Source: AP-15 sp963712825 (lineage in GTDB: Bacteria > Pseudomonadota > Alphaproteobacteria > ATCC43930 > CGMCC-115725). From it: DNA of 64,000 nt. The notes beneath the pieces are model-generated. The model was not told the origin of the DNA and ran no database searches. It saw nothing but the letters and a program-made list of their open reading frames with translations. Positions 51,766-60,817 of the stretch are shown here, one piece after another. Each line of letters starts with the position of its first letter. Within the stretch, counting starts at the first letter, position 1. The stretch lies in assembly GCA_963712825.1 (NCBI GenBank), contig CAVQJP010000023.1, forward strand, positions 124,001 to 188,000, in the 5' to 3' direction. The translations under genes and the position numbers were made by a program.

Positions 51766-53868
51766 CTAGGCCGGGCGGCGTTCGGGCTCGGCGGCGAAGG
51801 CAACGGTGCGCATTGCGCCGGGGTGCGGCAGGCGGGGGATCGGCTGGGTGGCGGCGGCGAGCCATTGCGCGGTGTCGGGATCGACAAGCGGGGTCAGGGT
51901 CGCGCGGACTTGGGCATGGTAGGCGTCGAGCCAGTCGAGCTCCTCCTCGTCGAGCAGCGACGGCTCGACGAGGCTGCGGTCGATCGGCGCCAGGGTCAGG
52001 GTTTCAAAGCGCATCATCTCGCGCTCGCCGGAGCCGTCCGCCGGCTGCACCAGCACCAGATTCTCGATGCGGATGCCGTAGGCGCCGGTTTTGTAATAGC
52101 CGGGCTCGTTCGAGACGATCATGCCCGGCAGCAGCGGCTGCATGCTCGGCGCCTTCGAGATGCGCTGCGGCCCCTCATGCACGCCGAGATAGCTGCCGAC
52201 CCCGTGCCCGGTGCCGTGGTCGTAGTCGAGCCCGGCCTGCCACAAGCCGCGCCGCGCAAACCCGTCGAGCTGGGTCCCGGTCGTGCCCTTCGGGAATTGC
52301 GCCAGGGCGAGCGCGATGTGGCCCTTCAGCACCCGCGTGAAACGGTCGCGCATTTCTTCGCTCGGCTCGCCGATCGCGATCGTGCGGGTCACGTCGGTCG
52401 TGCCGTCGAGGTATTGCGCGCCTGAGTCGAGCAGATAGAGCGAGCCCAATTCGAGCCGCTTTTCGGTTTCCGGCATCGCCCGGTAATGGACGATCGCACC
52501 GTTGGAGCCGGCGCCGGAGATCGTCGGAAAGCTCAGATCGCGGAAGTATTCGCCCTCGCGGCGGAAGGCTTCGAGCCGGTCGCTGGCGGCGATCTCGGAA
52601 AGGTCGCCCTTGGGCGCCTCGCGCGCCAGCCAGGCGAGAAACCGGGTCAAGGCGGCGCCGTCGCGTCGGTGGGCGGCGCGGGTGCCGTCGACCTCCGCCG
52701 CGTTCTTGCACGCCTTTGGCAGGACGCACGGATCGGCGGCGCGATGGATTTTGGCGCCGGCGGTGTCGAGCCGATCGAAAATCCAGGCGGCGGCACTCGC
52801 CGGGTCGGCCTGCACCCGCCCGCCCTTGGCGGCGAGCGCATCGAGCGCCGGCCCCAATTGCTCGGGCGGCAATACACTCACGGCGTTGCCGAGATGGCGT
52901 TCGAGACCGGGCGCCAGTTTGCGCCGGTCGATGAACAGGGAGACGCTGGCGTCCGCGCGCAGGATCGCAAAGGACAAGGGCAGGGGCGTGTGCGGCACGT
53001 CGCCGCCGCGGATGTTGAGAAGCCAGGCGATCGATTCGGGCATCGTCAGCACCGCCGCGGCGACCCCTTCCTCGGCGAGGCCGTGGGCGATCCGCTCGCG
53101 CTTTGACTGCGCGCCCTCGCCGGCAAAACCGTCGGCGTGCGGCACCACCGGCGCCAAAGGTGCGGCGGGTTGATCGGACCACACCCGGTCGAGCGGGTTC
53201 CGGTGGACCGCGCGCAGGCTCGCCCCGGCTTTTTCGGCGGCGGCGCGGAAGCGCTCGACCTCGTGCGGGGTATGGAGCCACGGGTCGTAGCCCAACACCT
53301 CGCCCGGTTTGAGCGCGCTGCCGATCCAGCGGGCCGGCGGCTGGTCTGTCAGATGGTGGATCTCGAACACGGCACCGTCGACCTGCTGCGCCGCCTGCAG
53401 CGTATAGCGGCCATCGACAAAAACCGCGGCGCGGTCGCGGAGCACGATCGCCAGCCCGGCCGAGCCGGTAAAGCCGGTGAGCCATGCGAGCCGCTGGCCG
53501 CGCGGGGGCACATATTCGCCCTGATGCTCGTCGGAGCGCGGCACGACAAACCCATCGAGGCCGTGGACCGCGAGCTCCCGGCGCAGCATTGTCACGCGAT
53601 CGGCGCGCGACAGCCGGACGAAATCCGAGCGCGCGAGGCCGTCATGGTATCCGGCCGCGATCTCGGCCCGCAGCTTTTCGAGCGCCTCGGCCAATGCCGG
53701 CGGCACCGGGTCGGCGACGAGACAATGCCACGCGGTCCCGATTTCGGCCGGCGCGCCCAAGACACCGGCGACCAGCGCCTCGACCGCGGCCGGGTCGTAG
53801 GCCGAGCCCGCCTCGCGCAGCAACCGCGTCAGCTCGCCATCACGATCGGCCGATTGGTTTGTCGTCAT
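51766..53868 (-). CDS. Xaa-Pro aminopeptidase (aminopeptidase P) with N-terminal extension
   Basis: Removes N-terminal residues preceding proline; two-metal M24 enzyme. 700 residues. Metal ligands: Asp pair in LLDSGAQYLDGTTDVTRT, His in GTGHGVGSYLGVHEGP, Glu in VSNEPGYY and in RIENLVLV. Family members are usually about 600 residues. Here the conserved part starts near residue 95 (RRELAVHGLDGFVVPR) and is preceded by a separate 90-residue Ala/Leu-rich region. ATG 53868 has GAGGAGCAGGTG upstream. Divergent from the DUF1127 gene. Confidence 0.88.
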   Translation of the reverse strand: MTTNQSADRDGELTRLLREAGSAYDPAAVEALVAGVLGAPAEIGTAWHCLVADPVPPALAEALEKLRAEIAAGYHDGLARSDFVRLSRADRVTMLRRELAVHGLDGFVVPRSDEHQGEYVPPRGQRLAWLTGFTGSAGLAIVLRDRAAVFVDGRYTLQAAQQVDGAVFEIHHLTDQPPARWIGSALKPGEVLGYDPWLHTPHEVERFRAAAEKAGASLRAVHRNPLDRVWSDQPAAPLAPVVPHADGFAGEGAQSKRERIAHGLAEEGVAAAVLTMPESIAWLLNIRGGDVPHTPLPLSFAILRADASVSLFIDRRKLAPGLERHLGNAVSVLPPEQLGPALDALAAKGGRVQADPASAAAWIFDRLDTAGAKIHRAADPCVLPKACKNAAEVDGTRAAHRRDGAALTRFLAWLAREAPKGDLSEIAASDRLEAFRREGEYFRDLSFPTISGAGSNGAIVHYRAMPETEKRLELGSLYLLDSGAQYLDGTTDVTRTIAIGEPSEEMRDRFTRVLKGHIALALAQFPKGTTGTQLDGFARRGLWQAGLDYDHGTGHGVGSYLGVHEGPQRISKAPSMQPLLPGMIVSNEPGYYKTGAYGIRIENLVLVQPADGSGEREMMRFETLTLAPIDRSLVEPSLLDEEELDWLDAYHAQVRATLTPLVDPDTAQWLAAATQPIPRLPHPGAMRTVAFAAEPERRPA

Positions 53869-54005
53869 CACCTGCTCCTCATCCGGCGCCGCGCACGCAA
53901 TCAGAACCTCGACATGGCTGAATTGCAACAACTTCGCTGGCGAATGGTGCGGCGCAACGCCATTTCTGTTGCAGTGCAGCAAAAGCGACGCACGGAGTGT
54001 GTGTA

Positions 54006-54263
54006 ATGTCCATTCTAAACCTGTTCATCTCAGCCGGCCGCGCGTTTTCCGAATGGCGCCGTCGGCAGCGCGCCTATGGCGAGCTGATGGCGCTTGACGA
54101 CCGGTCGCTCGCCGACATCGGAATCCGCCGTTCGCAGATCCGCGCCTTGCTCGACGGCGAGGATGTCCGCGGCCGCGACATCGAGCCGGCGCGGTCGCCG
54201 GAAGCGTCGAGCTTCTGGACGGCGCAAGGCCATGTGAGCGGTCTTTCAACCAAACCCAACTGA
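54006..54263 (+). CDS. DUF1127-domain small protein
   Basis: 85 residues. N-terminal amphipathic part MSILNLFISAGRAFSEWRRR, then the DUF1127 core YGELMALDDRSLADIGIRRS. Small DUF1127 proteins are frequent in alphaproteobacteria; some act in RNA turnover and phosphate or carbon metabolism. CGGAG eight bases before ATG 54006. Its last 18 bases overlap the convergent prmA gene. Confidence 0.82.
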   Translation: MSILNLFISAGRAFSEWRRRQRAYGELMALDDRSLADIGIRRSQIRALLDGEDVRGRDIEPARSPEASSFWTAQGHVSGLSTKPN

Positions 54264-55178
54264 CAGATCGGGGCTGCGGCCTCGATCGCCATTCTCCAAG
54301 CGGTTCCCTGCCCGTAGAACCACCGTCGACCATCCCTCGATCACAATCCGCCGCTCGAACGCCAGGCCGAGGCTTCGGTGCGGCGCCAGCACGATCGGCT
54401 CCTGCCTGCGCAACAAGCCCGACAGCACCGCATGCCCGCCGGGGGCCAGATGACGCGCAAGATCGGCGGCCATGACCGCCAACGGCCGCGCCAGGATGTT
54501 TGCCAGGATCAGATCGTAGCCGCGCCGTCTCGGGGCAAGGCCGCGATAGCCGGCAGCCCGACCGATGCGAACAAGCCCCGCGACCCGGTTGCGCACGGCA
54601 TTGTGGCGGGCGACTGCGACCGAGCCGGGGTCAATGTCGCGCGCCGTCACCGGGCGGCGCAGCAGCTTTGCCGCAGCAATCGCCAGAATTCCGGTGCCGG
54701 TCCCGATGTCGAGCGGCCGACGAACCGGCCCGCGCCGCGCCAGCCCGTCGAGCGCGATCAGGCAGCCGCGGGTCGAGGGATGCTCGCCGGTGCCGAACGC
54801 GGTCGCTGCGTCGAGCAGAATGCCGATCGCACCCACCGGCACGCCGCCCCGATGATGCGAGCCGTAGACAAAAAACCGCCCGATCCGCAACGGCGGAAAG
54901 GCGAGCTGGTTTTCGGCGAGCCAGTCGCGGTCGGGCATTTTCTGTTCGCCGATCTCGACCAGTTCTCCACCCGCCGCGACGGCGGCCAGCGCCAACCGGG
55001 CCGACAGTTCCGGGGTAACGAGCCGGGTCGGCGAATAGGCTTCGAGACGCCACTCGTCGCCGCCCGCTGCAAACGCCGAAACGGCATCGGCGGCGGCGTC
55101 GAGCAGCGCCAGCGCGGCTTCGGCCGCCTCGGCGCCGCGCACCCGGAGCAACACGCGGTGCACCCCGGCGCCCGTCAT
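54246..55178 (-). CDS. prmA: Ribosomal protein L11 methyltransferase
   Basis: Trimethylates ribosomal protein L11. 310 residues. Substrate-binding N-terminal domain; class I SAM fold with LLDAATAFGTGEHPSTRGCL, PLDIGTGTGILAIAAAKLL and DLILANILARPL (NPPY-like motif N-I-L). ATG 55178 taken as start (TTG 55187 possible). It follows dnaB by 30 bases on the same strand. Confidence 0.88.
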   Translation of the reverse strand: MTGAGVHRVLLRVRGAEAAEAALALLDAAADAVSAFAAGGDEWRLEAYSPTRLVTPELSARLALAAVAAGGELVEIGEQKMPDRDWLAENQLAFPPLRIGRFFVYGSHHRGGVPVGAIGILLDAATAFGTGEHPSTRGCLIALDGLARRGPVRRPLDIGTGTGILAIAAAKLLRRPVTARDIDPGSVAVARHNAVRNRVAGLVRIGRAAGYRGLAPRRRGYDLILANILARPLAVMAADLARHLAPGGHAVLSGLLRRQEPIVLAPHRSLGLAFERRIVIEGWSTVVLRAGNRLENGDRGRSPDLSVGFG

Positions 55179-55208
55179 CCGCAACACGCGCTCCGCCGCA
55201 AATGCCGG

Positions 55209-56735
55209 CTACGCCCCTTCGGGCAGATAGTCGGGACCCATGAAGTTGTCGAACTTGGTCGTCTCCGCCTCGAAGTGCAGCTTGACCGTGCCGATCGGCC
55301 CGTGCCGCTGCTTGGCGATAAGAATTTCGGCGGTGCCGTAGACCTCGTTGTAGCGGTTTTGCCAGCGCTCATAGCGGTCATTGTACTTGTCGTCGGTTTC
55401 GTCCGGGCGGCGCATCGGCTGCCCGCGCGATAGATAATACTCCTCGCGGAAGATGAACATGACGACATCGGCATCCTGCTCGATCGAGCCTGATTCGCGC
55501 AGATCGGCCAGCATCGGCCGCTTGTCCTCGCGCGCCTCGACCGCCCGCGACAATTGCGCCAATGCCAGCACCGGGACGTTGAGCTCCTTCGCCACCGCCT
55601 TAAGGCCGCGGGTGATGTCGGAAATCTCCTGCACCCGATTTTCGAGGCTGCGCACCTGCACCGAGGGGCGCATCAACTGCAGGTAGTCGACGACGATCAG
55701 CCCGAGCCCTTGCTGCCGCATCAGCCGCCGCGCGCGGGTGCGCAGCCCCGAGACGCTGAGCGCCGGCGTGTCGTCGATAAACAGCTTCAGCGATTGCAGC
55801 TGGTGGCTCGCGTGCAGAAAGCGGTCGAAATCCTCACGGCTGACGTCGCCGCGGCGGATGCGGTCGGAGCTGACGCCCGATTCCTCGGCGAGAATGCGGG
55901 TCGCGAGCTGCTCGGCCGACATTTCGAGCGAAAAAAAGCCGACGACGGCGCCGTCCTCAGCAACGGTGCGGCCATCGGGGCCGACCGCCGGCTTGTAGTT
56001 GCGCACCGCGTGAAAGGCGATGTTGGTGGCGAGCGCCGACTTGCCCATCGACGGCCGGCCGCCGAGGATCACCAGATCCGACGGGTGCAGCCCGCCGAGC
56101 TTTTTGTCGAGGTCGACAAAGCCGGTGGCGACGCCGACGGTCTTGCCGCTGCGCTTAAACGCCGCCTCGGCCATGCCGATGGCGTTGGCGAGCGGCAGGC
56201 TGAAGGCGCGAAAGCCGCCTTCGCTCTGCCCCGATGTTGCGAGGTCGAACAGCTTTTTCTCGGCGCGTTCGATCTGCTCGGGCGCGTGGTCGTCGAGGTC
56301 GTGGCGGAAGGCGTCGTTGACGATGTCCTCGCCGACCACGATCAGCTGCCGCCGCAGATACAGATCGTGGATATGGCGGCCGTAATCCTCGGCGTTGATG
56401 ATCGTCACCGCGGCGCCGGCGAGCCGCGCCAGATACTGCGCGCCGCCGATCTCGGCGAGCGCCCCGTCCTGGTCGAACAGGTTTTTCAAGGTTACGGGGT
56501 TGGCGATCTGGCCGCGCTCGACGAGCTTGCCGATCGCGGCATAGATGCGGCCGTGAACCGCGTTGCCGAAATGCTCGGCCAGCAAAAATTCCGAGATCCT
56601 GACATAGGCGCCGTTGTTGATCAGGATGGCACCGAGCAGCGCCTGCTCGGCATCGGTGTTGTAAGGGGGGGTGCGGATCAGCTCGGGGTCGGTGTCGCGC
56701 AGCGGCGTGACCCGGGCAGCGGTCGTCGTTTCCAT
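55209..56735 (-). CDS. dnaB: Replicative DNA helicase DnaB
   Basis: Hexameric 5'-3' helicase of the replisome. 508 residues. N-terminal domain from TPPYNTDAEQALLGAILINN; RecA core with Walker A LGGRPSMGKSALATN, Walker B LIVVDYLQLM and C-terminal DADVVMFIFREEYY. No intein. Separated from rplI by cfa, whereas rplI and dnaB are often direct neighbours. Confidence 0.95.
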   Translation of the reverse strand: METTTAARVTPLRDTDPELIRTPPYNTDAEQALLGAILINNGAYVRISEFLLAEHFGNAVHGRIYAAIGKLVERGQIANPVTLKNLFDQDGALAEIGGAQYLARLAGAAVTIINAEDYGRHIHDLYLRRQLIVVGEDIVNDAFRHDLDDHAPEQIERAEKKLFDLATSGQSEGGFRAFSLPLANAIGMAEAAFKRSGKTVGVATGFVDLDKKLGGLHPSDLVILGGRPSMGKSALATNIAFHAVRNYKPAVGPDGRTVAEDGAVVGFFSLEMSAEQLATRILAEESGVSSDRIRRGDVSREDFDRFLHASHQLQSLKLFIDDTPALSVSGLRTRARRLMRQQGLGLIVVDYLQLMRPSVQVRSLENRVQEISDITRGLKAVAKELNVPVLALAQLSRAVEAREDKRPMLADLRESGSIEQDADVVMFIFREEYYLSRGQPMRRPDETDDKYNDRYERWQNRYNEVYGTAEILIAKQRHGPIGTVKLHFEAETTKFDNFMGPDYLPEGA

Positions 56736-56812
56736 GCAGGGCGCCAGCGTGGTGGATCAAGTCCGCTGGCTTCCCCAGTGCCATAGCGGAGGGCCGGTAC
56801 CCACGGCAGAAA

Positions 56813-56836
56813 CGGGTCCCGGCCTCCGTCGGGATG
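56813..56836. repeat. Dispersed repeat between dnaB and cfa
   Basis: GGGTCCCGGCCTCCGTCGGG with flanks, related to the copies at 16226 and (inverted) 45870. It lies in the 200-base gap upstream of dnaB. No other element recognised there. Confidence 0.5.
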
Positions 56837-56938
56837 ACCGGACGGGGAGTTCGCGAACTTTTGGTTCGCGACGCTAGCACCAGCGGGTTATCCGAGCTGC
56901 TTGGGAAAATATCCCCAGCCTGTGCAACCTGGGGGTCG

Positions 56939-58165
56939 TCAGGCGGCGCGTTCGGCGGCGGCGCCGTGCTCGCGCTCCCAATCGAGCATGTAGTCGCGGA
57001 TCAGCGGCACCGCGTCGAGCGTCTTGGCGAACTGCATCTGAAACACCATGTGGCCGCCGCGGCGGAACGCGATTTCCGAGCCGACCAGATACATCTCCCA
57101 CATCCGGCAAAAGCGCTCGTCGTAGATCGCCTTGATGCGATCGCGGTTCTGCTCGAAGCGGCGGCGCCAGGCGCGCAGGGTGCGGGCGTAGTGCAGGCGC
57201 AGGATTTCGATGTCGGTGATCCACAGCCGCTGGCGCTCGACCACCGGCAGGACTTCGGACAATGCCGGCACATAGCCGCCGGGAAAGATGTATTTGCGGA
57301 TCCAGGGCGCGGTCGAGCCGGGTCCGTCCATGCGCCCGATCGAGTGCAGCAGCGCCACCCCGTCCGCGGCCAGCAGCGACTTCACCTTGGCGAAGAACGC
57401 GCCGTAATGATTGAGGCCGACATGCTCGAACATGCCGACCGAAACGATCCGGTCGAATTCCCCGGTTTGCTCGCGATAGTCGCGCAGATGAAAGTGGACA
57501 CGGTCGGAGAGCCCGGCCGCGGCGGCGCGCCGGGTCGCGGTCTTGTGCTGCTCGACCGACAGGGTCAGCCCGGTAACGTCGGCGCCGCATTCGCCGGCAA
57601 GGTAGAGCGCCAGCCCGCCCCAGCCCGAGCCGATGTCGAGCACCTTTTGCCCCGGCTCGATCATCAGCTTGGCGGCGATGTGCTGCTTTTTGTTGAGCTG
57701 AGCCTGATCGAGGTCGTCGTCCTCGCCGCAGAAATAGGCGCAGGAATATTGCCGGTCGCGGTCGAGAAACAGCTCGTAGAGCTGATCGGACAAATCGTAA
57801 TGGTGGGCCACGTTCTGGCGGGCGCGGGCCAGCGGGTTGTACTGGTGGACGCGCCGCAAAAATGTGTACGACCCGTTGAGCACGCGCCACAGCACGCCTT
57901 CGGGCATGGCTTCGATGTTGGCCTGCAGCAGATCGACGAAGTCGTAAAGGCTGCCCTCCTCGATCGTCAAGGTGCCGTCGACAAAGGCCTCCGGCAGATA
58001 GAGCCGCGGCCGCACGATCAACTTATGGTGGAGCGCCGGGTCGTTGAGACGGATCGCGGCGCTCGGCCCCGGCGCTCCGGCAAAGTCATGGAGATTTCCG
58101 CCGGCATCGACGACCCGCAGGCGCCCCTTGGTAAATATCCGCTCGAACAAACGCGCAAGTAGCAT
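56939..58165 (-). CDS. cfa: Cyclopropane-fatty-acyl-phospholipid synthase
   Basis: Adds a methylene bridge from SAM across double bonds of membrane phospholipid acyl chains. 408 residues. SAM motif KVLDIGSGWGGLALYLA, then GLTLSVEQHK, VSVGMFEHVG and FPGGYVPALSEVLPVVE, all typical of the family. ATG 58165 preferred; TTG 58186 is the upstream limit and no good ribosome-binding site decides it. Inserted between rplI and dnaB on the same strand. Confidence 0.9.
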   Translation of the reverse strand: MLLARLFERIFTKGRLRVVDAGGNLHDFAGAPGPSAAIRLNDPALHHKLIVRPRLYLPEAFVDGTLTIEEGSLYDFVDLLQANIEAMPEGVLWRVLNGSYTFLRRVHQYNPLARARQNVAHHYDLSDQLYELFLDRDRQYSCAYFCGEDDDLDQAQLNKKQHIAAKLMIEPGQKVLDIGSGWGGLALYLAGECGADVTGLTLSVEQHKTATRRAAAAGLSDRVHFHLRDYREQTGEFDRIVSVGMFEHVGLNHYGAFFAKVKSLLAADGVALLHSIGRMDGPGSTAPWIRKYIFPGGYVPALSEVLPVVERQRLWITDIEILRLHYARTLRAWRRRFEQNRDRIKAIYDERFCRMWEMYLVGSEIAFRRGGHMVFQMQFAKTLDAVPLIRDYMLDWEREHGAAAERAA

Positions 58166-58237
58166 CGCGGCAAGACCGAACAACAAAGCTGCCGTTAATA
58201 TCGGTCACGACGCGGCGCACAAACAAGAGGTTGCTTG

Positions 58238-58810
58238 CTAATTTGGGCTCGCCTCGGCCGCTGCTGCCGGCGGCGGCGCGGCCCGTTGCTGATCGATCTC
58301 GTCCTCGTCCTCGTCGCCGGCCCGCAGCGGGTCGATGCCGCGCGCCTGCATCGCGGCTTCCTCGGGCGATTGCGCGACATTGGCGGTGACCGTGACCGAG
58401 ACCTCGGGATGCAGCACCACCCGCAGCCGGTGCAGGCCGAGGTTCTTGATCGGCCGGTCGAGCACCACCTGCCCCTTTTCGATCGTAAAGCCGGACGCGG
58501 TCACCGCGTCGGCGATGTCGCGCGCCGAAACCGAGCCGTAGAGCTGGCCGCTTTCGCCGGCTTGGCGCACCAGCACGACGGTCAGCCCTTCGAGCTTGGC
58601 GCCGACTTCGCTCGCCTCGGCCCGGCGCTGAAGGTTGCTGGCTTCGAGCTGGGCGCGCTGGGTTTCGAAATAGGCGAGGTTCTCCTGGGTCGCGCGCATC
58701 GCCTTTTTTTGCGGCAGCAGGTAGTTGCGGGCAAAGCCCGGCCGCACCTTGACGCGCTGGCCCATCTGGCCGAGCTTTTCGACCCGTTCGAGCAGGATCA
58801 GCTCAATCAT
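58238..58810 (-). CDS. rplI: 50S ribosomal protein L9
   Basis: 190 residues. N-terminal rRNA-binding domain MIELILLERVEKLGQMGQRV, connecting helix, C-terminal domain KNLGLHRLRVVLHPEVSV, then an acidic Ala-rich tail. GGAGGAA precedes ATG 58810, whose first bases overlap the end of the DUF2232 gene. Confidence 0.95.
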   Translation of the reverse strand: MIELILLERVEKLGQMGQRVKVRPGFARNYLLPQKKAMRATQENLAYFETQRAQLEASNLQRRAEASEVGAKLEGLTVVLVRQAGESGQLYGSVSARDIADAVTASGFTIEKGQVVLDRPIKNLGLHRLRVVLHPEVSVTVTANVAQSPEEAAMQARGIDPLRAGDEDEDEIDQQRAAPPPAAAAEASPN

Positions 58811-59756
58811 CGATTTTTCCTCCAAGAGATCCAGGCTGGCCGGGCAGGGCAAAACGCCGCCGCAACCCGAGCGGCCCGTCGAGCACTCCCAGGATCGTCA
58901 CGACCAGCAGCGGCCAGCCGAACAGCCCGGCGAGCACATAGAATGCGACAAGCGGGATTTGCGGGCGCGGCAGCCGGCGCGCCGCGGTGTGCAGCACCGC
59001 CAAGCCGGCGAGGCAGAACGGGACCGACAAAACGATCAACAGATTGACCCCGCAAAATCGCGCGATCCCGTCAAATGCGGCGGCTGCGGCAGCGCCCGCG
59101 AGCAGCACCGACAGCCATAACGGCAGGGCCAGCGCGGCAAGGTCCGGCGACGGCCGCCACGCCACGCCAAAGCGCGCCAAAACGCCCTGCGCGAGCACTG
59201 CGTTGCTCGCCGTCATCATCATCCACGACGCGGCGACGGCGCCGGGGATCACCAAGGCCAAGAGTGCCGTCAGCGCCTCGCGGCTCGAGCCGCTCTCGTC
59301 GACAAAACGGTCGACCGCCGGCGCCAGGGTCGCGCGCAGCAAGGCCTCGATGTGGTCGGGACCGCCGAGAAACAGCACGGCGCCGGCGAGTGCCACGAGA
59401 CCGAGCGCCGTCAGCCACGCGGTCAGCAGCCCCGGCGAATACCATTCGAGCCCGCCCTCGGCTCCGCGGCGCGCCAACAGCGCCTGGCGCACCAGCAAGA
59501 CCACGGGGACCGCGTAGAGTGCGGCGAACAGGGCCGCAGCGAGCAGCCCGCCCGCCGTCAGCAGAATGACGCAGCCGGCAACCCCGGCGGCGGCAGCCGA
59601 CCCGACCCCGAGCCAGAGACCGGCAGCGAACAGCGGCAGTTGCGCCAAATAGGCCAGGATCAGCGCGCCGGGCGAGCCGGTCAGCACCGCCAGATACAAT
59701 GCCGCGCCGAGCGCGCCCAACAGCACGCCCGCCGCCAAGCCGCTGAAATTTCGCAT
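58803..59756 (-). CDS. DUF2232 membrane protein
   Basis: 317 residues, mostly membrane-spanning (about eight to nine segments), starting MRNFSGLAAGVLLGALGAAL. Members of DUF2232 (YybS-like) commonly lie between rpsR and rplI, as here. Function unknown. Overlaps the rplI start by 8 bases. Confidence 0.85.
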   Translation of the reverse strand: MRNFSGLAAGVLLGALGAALYLAVLTGSPGALILAYLAQLPLFAAGLWLGVGSAAAAGVAGCVILLTAGGLLAAALFAALYAVPVVLLVRQALLARRGAEGGLEWYSPGLLTAWLTALGLVALAGAVLFLGGPDHIEALLRATLAPAVDRFVDESGSSREALTALLALVIPGAVAASWMMMTASNAVLAQGVLARFGVAWRPSPDLAALALPLWLSVLLAGAAAAAAFDGIARFCGVNLLIVLSVPFCLAGLAVLHTAARRLPRPQIPLVAFYVLAGLFGWPLLVVTILGVLDGPLGLRRRFALPGQPGSLGGKIDD

Positions 59757-59789
59757 GGGCTCTGGCGCCGTCCGGCCAATATCGCGGCC

Positions 59790-60056
59790 CTACCTCACCA
59801 TGTAGGGCAAGAGGCCGAGAAACCGGGCGCGCTTGATCGCCTGGGCGAGCTCGCGCTGCCGTTTGGTCGACACCGCGGTGATGCGGCTCGGCACGATCTT
59901 CCCGCGCTCCGAGACAAAGCGCTGCAGCAGCTTGATGTCCTTGTAGTCGATCTTGGGCGCGTTCGGACCGGAGAACGGGCAGGATTTCCGCCGCCGGAAA
60001 AACGGGCGGCGGGCGGCGGCGCCGCGCCCGCGATCGCCGGCCGACTGGCTTTCCAT
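59790..60056 (-). CDS. rpsR: 30S ribosomal protein S18
   Basis: 88 residues. Core blocks FFRRRKSCPFSG, DYKDIKLLQRFVSERGKIVP and LAQAIKRARFLGLLPY are intact. It starts directly after the rpsF stop. Confidence 0.95.
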   Translation of the reverse strand: MESQSAGDRGRGAAARRPFFRRRKSCPFSGPNAPKIDYKDIKLLQRFVSERGKIVPSRITAVSTKRQRELAQAIKRARFLGLLPYMVR

Positions 60057-60638
60057 TTAGGGCTCCACCGTCTCGGGTGCGGGTGCGGCGGGCTCCAGCG
60101 CGGCCGGCGCGGGCACAGCGGGATCCGGCGCGGGCGCAGCGGCCTCCGGCGCCGCCGGCTCGGGCACTGCGCGTTCGGGCACAGCGCGCTCGGGCACCGG
60201 GCGTTCGGCACGCTCGCCGTCGCGCCCCTCACGGTTCTCGCGGCCCTCGCGCCCGTCGCGGCCCTCGCGCCCGTCGCCGTAACGGTCGCCCCGGCGACCG
60301 CGGTCGTCGCGGCTGCCGCGGTTTTGCATGACGGCAGAAGCACCCTCCTCATGCGCCTCGACCCGGATCGTCAGGTAGCGCAGCACGTCCTCGTTGATCC
60401 GCATCGTCCGCTCGAGCTCGGCGATCGCGGCGGGCGGCGCCTCGAGGTTCATCAGCACGTAATGACCCTTGCGATTCTTGCGCATGCGGTAGGCGAGGTT
60501 TCTGAGACCCCAGTACTCGCGCTTTTTGAGCGCGCCGCCATTCTCGGCGATCAGCTGCACAAAACCGTCGGCCAGCGCATCGACCTGCGCGCCCGAGATA
60601 TCCTGCCGCGCGATAAACACGTTTTCATAGAGAGGCAT
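60057..60638 (-). CDS. rpsF: 30S ribosomal protein S6 with long C-terminal tail
   Basis: 193 residues. The S6 fold occupies about 1-105 (MPLYENVFIARQDISGAQVD, NRKGHYVLMNLEAPP). It is followed by an Arg/Glu/Gly repeat (REGRDGREGRENREGRDG) and a Pro/Ala/Glu repeat to the end, a low-complexity tail that alphaproteobacterial S6 proteins often carry in shorter form. First gene of the S6-S18-DUF2232-L9 operon. Confidence 0.93.
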   Translation of the reverse strand: MPLYENVFIARQDISGAQVDALADGFVQLIAENGGALKKREYWGLRNLAYRMRKNRKGHYVLMNLEAPPAAIAELERTMRINEDVLRYLTIRVEAHEEGASAVMQNRGSRDDRGRRGDRYGDGREGRDGREGRENREGRDGERAERPVPERAVPERAVPEPAAPEAAAPAPDPAVPAPAALEPAAPAPETVEP

Positions 60639-60727
60639 AGCAACCCATCCCTTTCGGATGAAGGAGGCCCGGGGCGCGCTCGCGCCGATCGGGCAGAGCC
60701 GGCCCGGGCCGGCAAGGGAGGCGAGGC

Positions 60728-60755
60728 ACTATACAGCAACCCCGGCACGCGACAA
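60728..60755 (-). promoter_or_regulatory. Promoter of the rpsF operon
   Basis: On the minus strand TTGTCG (60750-60755) and TATAGT (60728-60733) are 16 bases apart, about 90 bases before rpsF. The leader carries the strong palindrome GCCGGCCCGGGCCGGC and further GC hairpins and could be a site of ribosomal-protein feedback, but I could not fit the known S6:S18 motif with confidence. Confidence 0.55.
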
Positions 60756-60817
60756 GATGGCGCCGCCGGTCCGGGGGACAAGAACGGCGCTGCCGGGTTT
60801 AGGGGGATGTGGTCGAG

